DNA from: Leishmania donovani
Taxonomy: Eukaryota; Euglenozoa; Kinetoplastea; Trypanosomatida; Trypanosomatidae
Reading direction: 5' to 3'
Length of the DNA stretch: 64,000 bases
Assembly (NCBI RefSeq): GCF_000227135.1
Contig: NC_018257.1
Coordinates: 751,777-815,776 of the forward strand
The translations under genes and the position numbers were made by a program. Every line of letters starts with the position of its first letter. The first letter of the stretch is position 1. Of the stretch, positions 59,701 through 64,000 are shown in pieces. The notes beneath the pieces were generated by a model. That model saw nothing but the letters and a program-made list of their open reading frames with translations, did no database searches and was not told the DNA's origin.

Positions 59701-61389
59701 ACCTCTCGGTCACTTCACCAAAACAAAGAGACAATAATAGATGCGCCAGTTTCAGCGGGGAGGAGCTTTTCGCGCGGCAGGATACTGACAAGAGGTTACA
59801 GCGCCGCTGGAGGAGAGCAAGCACCAGACTCGGGTCACTGTAGGATGTGGGGGTCGCTTGTGTTCTTTTCTGTCGATGACCTTTTGTTTCCTTCGCCACC
59901 TCGATCCCCTGCCGTTGCCGACGGTGCTTTTCACGCTAACTGGTATCGGAGTCGTTTTGCACGGCTGGGAGGCCTGCAAGCGCCCTGGGAGAGAAGGGGG
60001 AGGCAACGATGATGATGTGGAGTTATGCAGAGGACGAAAAGGGAGAGGGAGGGAGCGGATCTTAAAAAGAATTCGAGCGACAGAGGGGGTTAGAAAAGGT
60101 GGGGGAGAAATTTTTTCTTTGCTTTTTTTTCTTTTGACGGATCGAGGGTAACCGCGAGATCGGGAGGGGGGAAGGGGACGGGAAGGAAGAGAAGAAGCAA
60201 AGAAAAACAGAAGAATAAGAAAAAACACGAAATGCTAAAGCAAGGCCAGAGAAGGGGAGGGATATCCAGAGGTCTGCAGGGAGTTGTGGGGATGTTGTTT
60301 CGTTGGTGAAGAGAGATGTGAGCGTGGGGGGATCGACCGTACGCCGTTTCATATAAAAAGGTGTATGAGCACATGTGTGCGTATTTTGGGAAGAGGGGAG
60401 TAGAGATCGAGAGGTAGGGGATGCGCGAGGGAAGACAAAGAGGAAACTCATCAAGAGAAGGCGCGCGCTGTTTTGCGCAGCGTCGGCGGCGGAAGATGAG
60501 CTTCGCGCCCAGCATGTCGAGGGTCTCCCCGGTTGGTGAGAATACCAAGCACGGTGGGCAGCTCTTAGGAGCCTTTGTGCCTGGAAAAAAATTCAGCGTT
60601 AACTGAAGCATGGTGCACTCACCCAAGACAGAATAACACGCAGGGGCCAATGCTCCCTGCAAGAGGGGCCGTCCCTGGGATATTCAGCCGTGAGCTCGAA
60701 GTTTGAGAAGCTGCACACGCAATACGTGTGTCTGACGTGGCGAGCGACATCTCGCCACCCCCTCCCTCCATGTGCTCTCTCGCTCGTTGTTTGAGATGAT
60801 CGTTGCATTGTTCGCATGCTTCGTTTTTCTTTGCTTCATCCGCTTTCCTGCTGCCGTCGGATACGCATACATACAGAGATGTTTCGTTTTTTTGTTGTTG
60901 ATTCAAGGTGGGGATGGGGTAGGGAGAAGGGGCGGAGAGGCAGTCATTAAGTACCCCTGAAACGATGCGAAATGATAGAAAATAAAGAAAAAGATGGTGA
61001 TGCAGCAGAGGAGATTGGCGGGGGAGAAAGATCGCTTCCAGCACCGCGATGGGAGAGGGTGGTGACCGCAGGCGTGGAGGCTGGGAAAGGATCGAGGATA
61101 GGCCTGAAACGACAACAATCAACGAAACGGCGTAAGAAGAACGATGACCACAAACCCCAAAGTTGCCAAAACCATCTAGGGCCACATCCAACACGCACCG
61201 CCGAGAGCGTGACATACGCATGAGTGTGAATGGTCTCTCGCATGGGCCCATTACGATGAGAGAGATAGAGCAGAGAAGTCGTTCAAGCTGGTTTCGTCGC
61301 TTTTCGAAACATTTGTGAGCGCCACACTTCTTTTTCGCTTCCTCGGCGTGTGCACGTGTCTTTCGCTGTTGCCGGCTCAAAGTGTTCTC
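56740..61389 (-). other. long gene-free, purine-biased region
   Basis: About 4.6 kb with no supported gene. The + strand is overwhelmingly purine (long A and GA runs), i.e. pyrimidine tracts on the transcribed - strand. Frames here are Ser/Phe/Leu/Pro-rich translations of those tracts. Contains an ATT triplet run at 58520-58538. It probably represents a very long 3' UTR or spacer of the next - strand gene. Confidence 0.55.
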
Positions 61390-61745
61390 GCGCGTGTGTG
61401 TGTGTGTGTGTGTCCCACGCGTTCTTGTGCGCGATGACGAAGACAGTGCTGTACGCGTTGTAGCGGTAAGGATTCTGGTACGCCGGCATAACAAAGCCCT
61501 TCGAATGCGTCAAACCTTCCTCCTCCTACCTCACTGTAGCATGTTGCGACGGTGATGGGGGTGTGCGGCTGGTTCGTCATGGAGATGGCGCCCGTGGTGC
61601 TGCGGCCGGAGAGGACCTGCAAGTCGCCCCTCTCGCCGCAGGGCACCATCTCGTTCACGGTGAGGCTCCTCGCTTCCGGCGTGAAAGCGTGTGACATCGG
61701 GTCCGATAGAGAAGCGGCATCGAGGCGACCGCCGTGATGTGAGCA
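61390..61745 (-). pseudogene. broken coding relic of unknown family
   Basis: On the - strand a GC3-rich, protein-like segment runs from about 61745 to 61530 (including SHAFTPEARSLTVNEMVPCG, LQVLSGRSTTGAISMTNQ and PITVATCYSE). The similarity to coding DNA then continues in another frame from 61513 to about 61400 (GFVMPAYQNPYRYNAYSTVF, VIAHKNAWD) after a GGA-rich spot near 61525, and it ends in a (CA)n tract at about 61398-61414. At least one frameshift separates the two parts, and no start codon with an acceptor is evident. Both parts use C/G-ending codons, unlike the surrounding AT-rich DNA. It may be a decayed gene or a live one with a sequencing error. The family is not recognised. Confidence 0.5.
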
Positions 61746-61882
61746 TGAGAGGGAGCGGCTTGTGGTGAAGTGGGGATGCACACAAGAAGAAACAAGAGAG
61801 AGACGATGACGAGAGCGATGCAGGAACACGAATGGATGAGAACAGCGTCACAACAGAGACCTACGCCGCACAACTACATGCG

Positions 61883-62245
61883 CTACACGAAGTGGACGCT
61901 TTTTTCTTTCCCGAGGGCATTGCCGTAGCATGCCCTATGTAAGAAGAAAGTGAGTTCATCCACGACTCGCACTCCTTCAAACTCCCGAGCAATGTGTGAT
62001 TGTGCGCGCCACAGCACCATCAGCCTCCCTAGTCTGAGGTAAGGAGCACACATTGTAGGCCAAAACATTTGACCGTAGCCTCCCCCGGCTTGCGCTGCAC
62101 GTTCACCGCGCGGCCGCAAGATGTTGGCACATCGAATCCGCTTCCCGTACACGCACGCACGGGTGAAAAGACGAAGGGGACGATGGAGGCGTTGATTCAT
62201 CGACATATGCGCGCCCTCTTCGCAAAGACGGGTAGCTCTCAGCAT
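61883..62245 (-). CDS. possible small protein (120 residues), weak
   Basis: An ATG at 62245 opens a 120-codon frame ending in TAG. A T-rich stretch on the - strand with AG near 62280 could be the acceptor, but a 3-codon upstream ORF intervenes. The N-terminus (MLRATRLCEEGAHMSMNQRL then Arg-rich) could be a mitochondrial presequence. The C-terminal part (FWPTMCAPYLRLGRLMVLWR; GVRVVDELTFFLHRACYG) looks moderately protein-like. Third-base GC is only mildly raised. No family recognised; a chance ORF is quite possible. It lies just upstream of the broken relic at 61390-61745, so both could belong to one decayed locus. Confidence 0.3.
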   Translation of the reverse strand: MLRATRLCEEGAHMSMNQRLHRPLRLFTRACVYGKRIRCANILRPRGERAAQAGGGYGQMFWPTMCAPYLRLGRLMVLWRAQSHIAREFEGVRVVDELTFFLHRACYGNALGKEKSVHFV

Positions 62246-64000
62246 GCCATGTGGCCTTTCCTCTTTTTTTTTTCTTGTCTTAATACGGAAACGACAAAAA
62301 ACGACGAACCGAAACACAAAAAAAAAAGAGCCGAATAAAAGCAAAACTACATACATACATATGGAAAAGACACGAAGGGAAGAGAACAAGCGGAGAAGGC
62401 TTGCCAACAGTAGAAACTACGAAAGAAGGCGTAAAAAAAAAGCATGTAAGATAGTCTTTGAAGAGAGAGGGTCTTGTCATTGTTGTTTTCGGCAGCGAAC
62501 TGGGGCGTGTCGTGGTGAGGTGGAAAAAGTTCCGAAGTCACCTTTTGTGTGTGTGTGTGTTTCGCACAAAGCGCGCCGACTATCGCCCATGATCGACGAC
62601 ATCTTTTCTTTTTTTTCGTAAAACGTCTTTCGCCCGCCTCTTCCGTTTGTCGTATAGCCTCAACAATAGACCCGCCATGAGTCATTGATTCTTTTTTCTT
62701 GTATGCTGTGTCCATGCGTGCTCCCCAAACGCACTGCGTGCCGTAAGTCCTCCTTCTGGATCACGTGCAAACCATGGAAATGAAGGTGCACATGCCAAAC
62801 AAAGAGAAGAAAAAAAACTCCAGCACGCTCCAGTCCGCTAAAACGACAGCGGGAGCAACCGAGAGAGAACAAAAGCGAAGAAGACGAAAAACAAAAAAGA
62901 AGATGTGCAGCGGAAAGTTCACTGGTGATACGAGACTCATCGAACCCGTGCCCACGATTCTCATGGCATGGAGGAGCCGAAAAGAAGAAGACGAGCAGCA
63001 TCACCGAAAAGAAAGGGGAAACGTAAAAAAGACAAAAGACGTCTGAGGCACAGAAGAAAAAAAGAGAGTTACGAAGATAGAGTCCGAAGAGCAAACGAAG
63101 TGCGCCTCTTTTTCTTTTTTTTTCGAGTGCAATCTCTCCGTTTTTTTTGTGTGTTTTTTTCGTTGTTCTTTCCCTTCCTCAGTATCTCGCGTTCTTCTTT
63201 TCGTGACGTCGCTGAGTCCCAGCATTGCGGTCACCAGCGATGTTTGTCTTCTTTTTGTCTTGCAGCACGTCCTTTCATGCCTTCTTCGGTGCCTGTTTCC
63301 ATTTTTCTTTTGGCAACGCCATCACCACCGCCAACCACTACCAGCCACCGCCACACTCACCTCATTTTTCTTGATGGGCTTCACCAGCGTATGTTTTTTT
63401 GCTTTGCCATTGTACGTCGTGGGAAAGAGAGCGAGGGGGTGGGCCAGCGTTATTGAAGTCAGCAAAACAACGAAAAAAAAAAAAGAAAGCAGGTACGATC
63501 CGTGGCACCCTGCACCCACCCCATTTTGGCCCCACCTCTCCACCTGTCTTTGGCATATCCTCGAGAACGACGGAAAAGGTCATACAAGCCACACACATCA
63601 AAAAGGCAAGAGCACCGCACAAAGAAAGAAAAATTGCGGGCGATCACATTTCATGGGCGCATACCCAGACAAACAGAGAGGGAGGGAGGGGGAGGGGGAA
63701 GGGGTAACAGGAGGTCGTATTCAGGAAAGACTAATCAGCTGCATCATGGAGGGAAGGACTGATTAATCGCATAAAATCTATACTGAGAGAAGGGCAAACA
63801 AACAGCACCACAAGATTGCGTATGAGGGAGTATGTGTGTATATGCTTCTTGTCAAGTTCTCGGAACGGGTTTGCTGAAAGGGAGGCAAAAAAGAAGGGGG
63901 CTAGATGAAGAAAGAGGTGATCCAGTGGTGGTGGTGGTGGTAGTGGGAGGGGAAAGACCTACTCTCTGGTGTTTGTTTCATGGCGGCTGCACTTTCTCAA
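62246..64000 (-). other. intergenic region to window end
   Basis: About 1.75 kb, A/G-rich on + with T-rich blocks at 63100-63170. No supported gene. A GTG triplet run lies near 63927-63942. Confidence 0.5.

Noticed and set aside
60619..61494. 291-codon frame on - covering poly-purine spacer
   Set aside because: Product is Ser/Arg/Thr-His-repeat-rich and mirrors microsatellites; only a short basic piece near 61300-61380 looks protein-like, and it may belong to the broken relic.
61520..61535. Cis-spliced intron to join the two halves of the relic
   Set aside because: The gap between coding-like halves is only about 15-30 bases, far too short for an intron, and cis-introns are extremely rare in this group.

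Overview
The window looks like nuclear DNA of a trypanosomatid, most likely a Leishmania species. Three things point that way. Genes are intronless and packed in long same-strand clusters. Intergenic DNA is full of polypyrimidine tracts followed by AG, as expected for trans-splicing. Coding regions are rich in GC at third codon positions. Short dispersed retroposon-like repeats and a decayed ingi/L1Tc-type retrotransposon also fit Leishmania. The four 99-base N runs, all inside repeats, fit a draft Sanger-type assembly. I could not confirm the species or chromosome from sequence alone.

Layout. From 1 to 9622 all genes are on the + strand: the 3' part of an unrecognised gene, a CCDC25/Jlp2 homologue, a Ycf45/SpoIIIAA-type ATPase, a small probable mitochondrial protein and an iron-containing alcohol dehydrogenase. 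From 10550 to about 62.2 kb all genes are on the - strand. The two clusters converge at 9623-10549, a strand-switch region with long G runs and a tRNA-Thr(CGT) gene.

The - strand cluster, from left to right on the map, holds: a B-box/coiled-coil protein; a Ser/Pro-rich protein with a possible HORMA-like N-terminus; a mitochondrial RsfS/MALSU1-type ribosome factor; a kinase fused to a B-box and a nine-turn beta-helix; a patatin-type acylglycerol lipase; a WD40 protein; an unrecognised protein; an Ariadne-type RBR ubiquitin ligase; a 56-residue microprotein candidate; and two paralogous two-RRM RNA-binding proteins. The right end contains a broken coding relic and one weak small ORF.

Accessory DNA. 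Between 37.6 and 55.2 kb the cluster is loosened by repeats: at least five loci of one roughly 550-bp SIDER-like family (a further truncated copy lies at 5.1 kb), a degenerate reverse-transcriptase element with recognisable RT boxes A, B and C, and a composite tandem array with a 666-bp period. All four assembly gaps fall in these repeats, and for three of them the flanks are direct duplicates, so the local structure there should be read with caution.

The genes do not form a metabolic operon. In this group of organisms neighbours share a polycistronic transcript rather than a pathway. Expression would be set after transcription through the untranslated regions, which makes the unusually long UTRs of the RNA-binding-protein genes and the repeats inside them the most likely regulatory DNA here.
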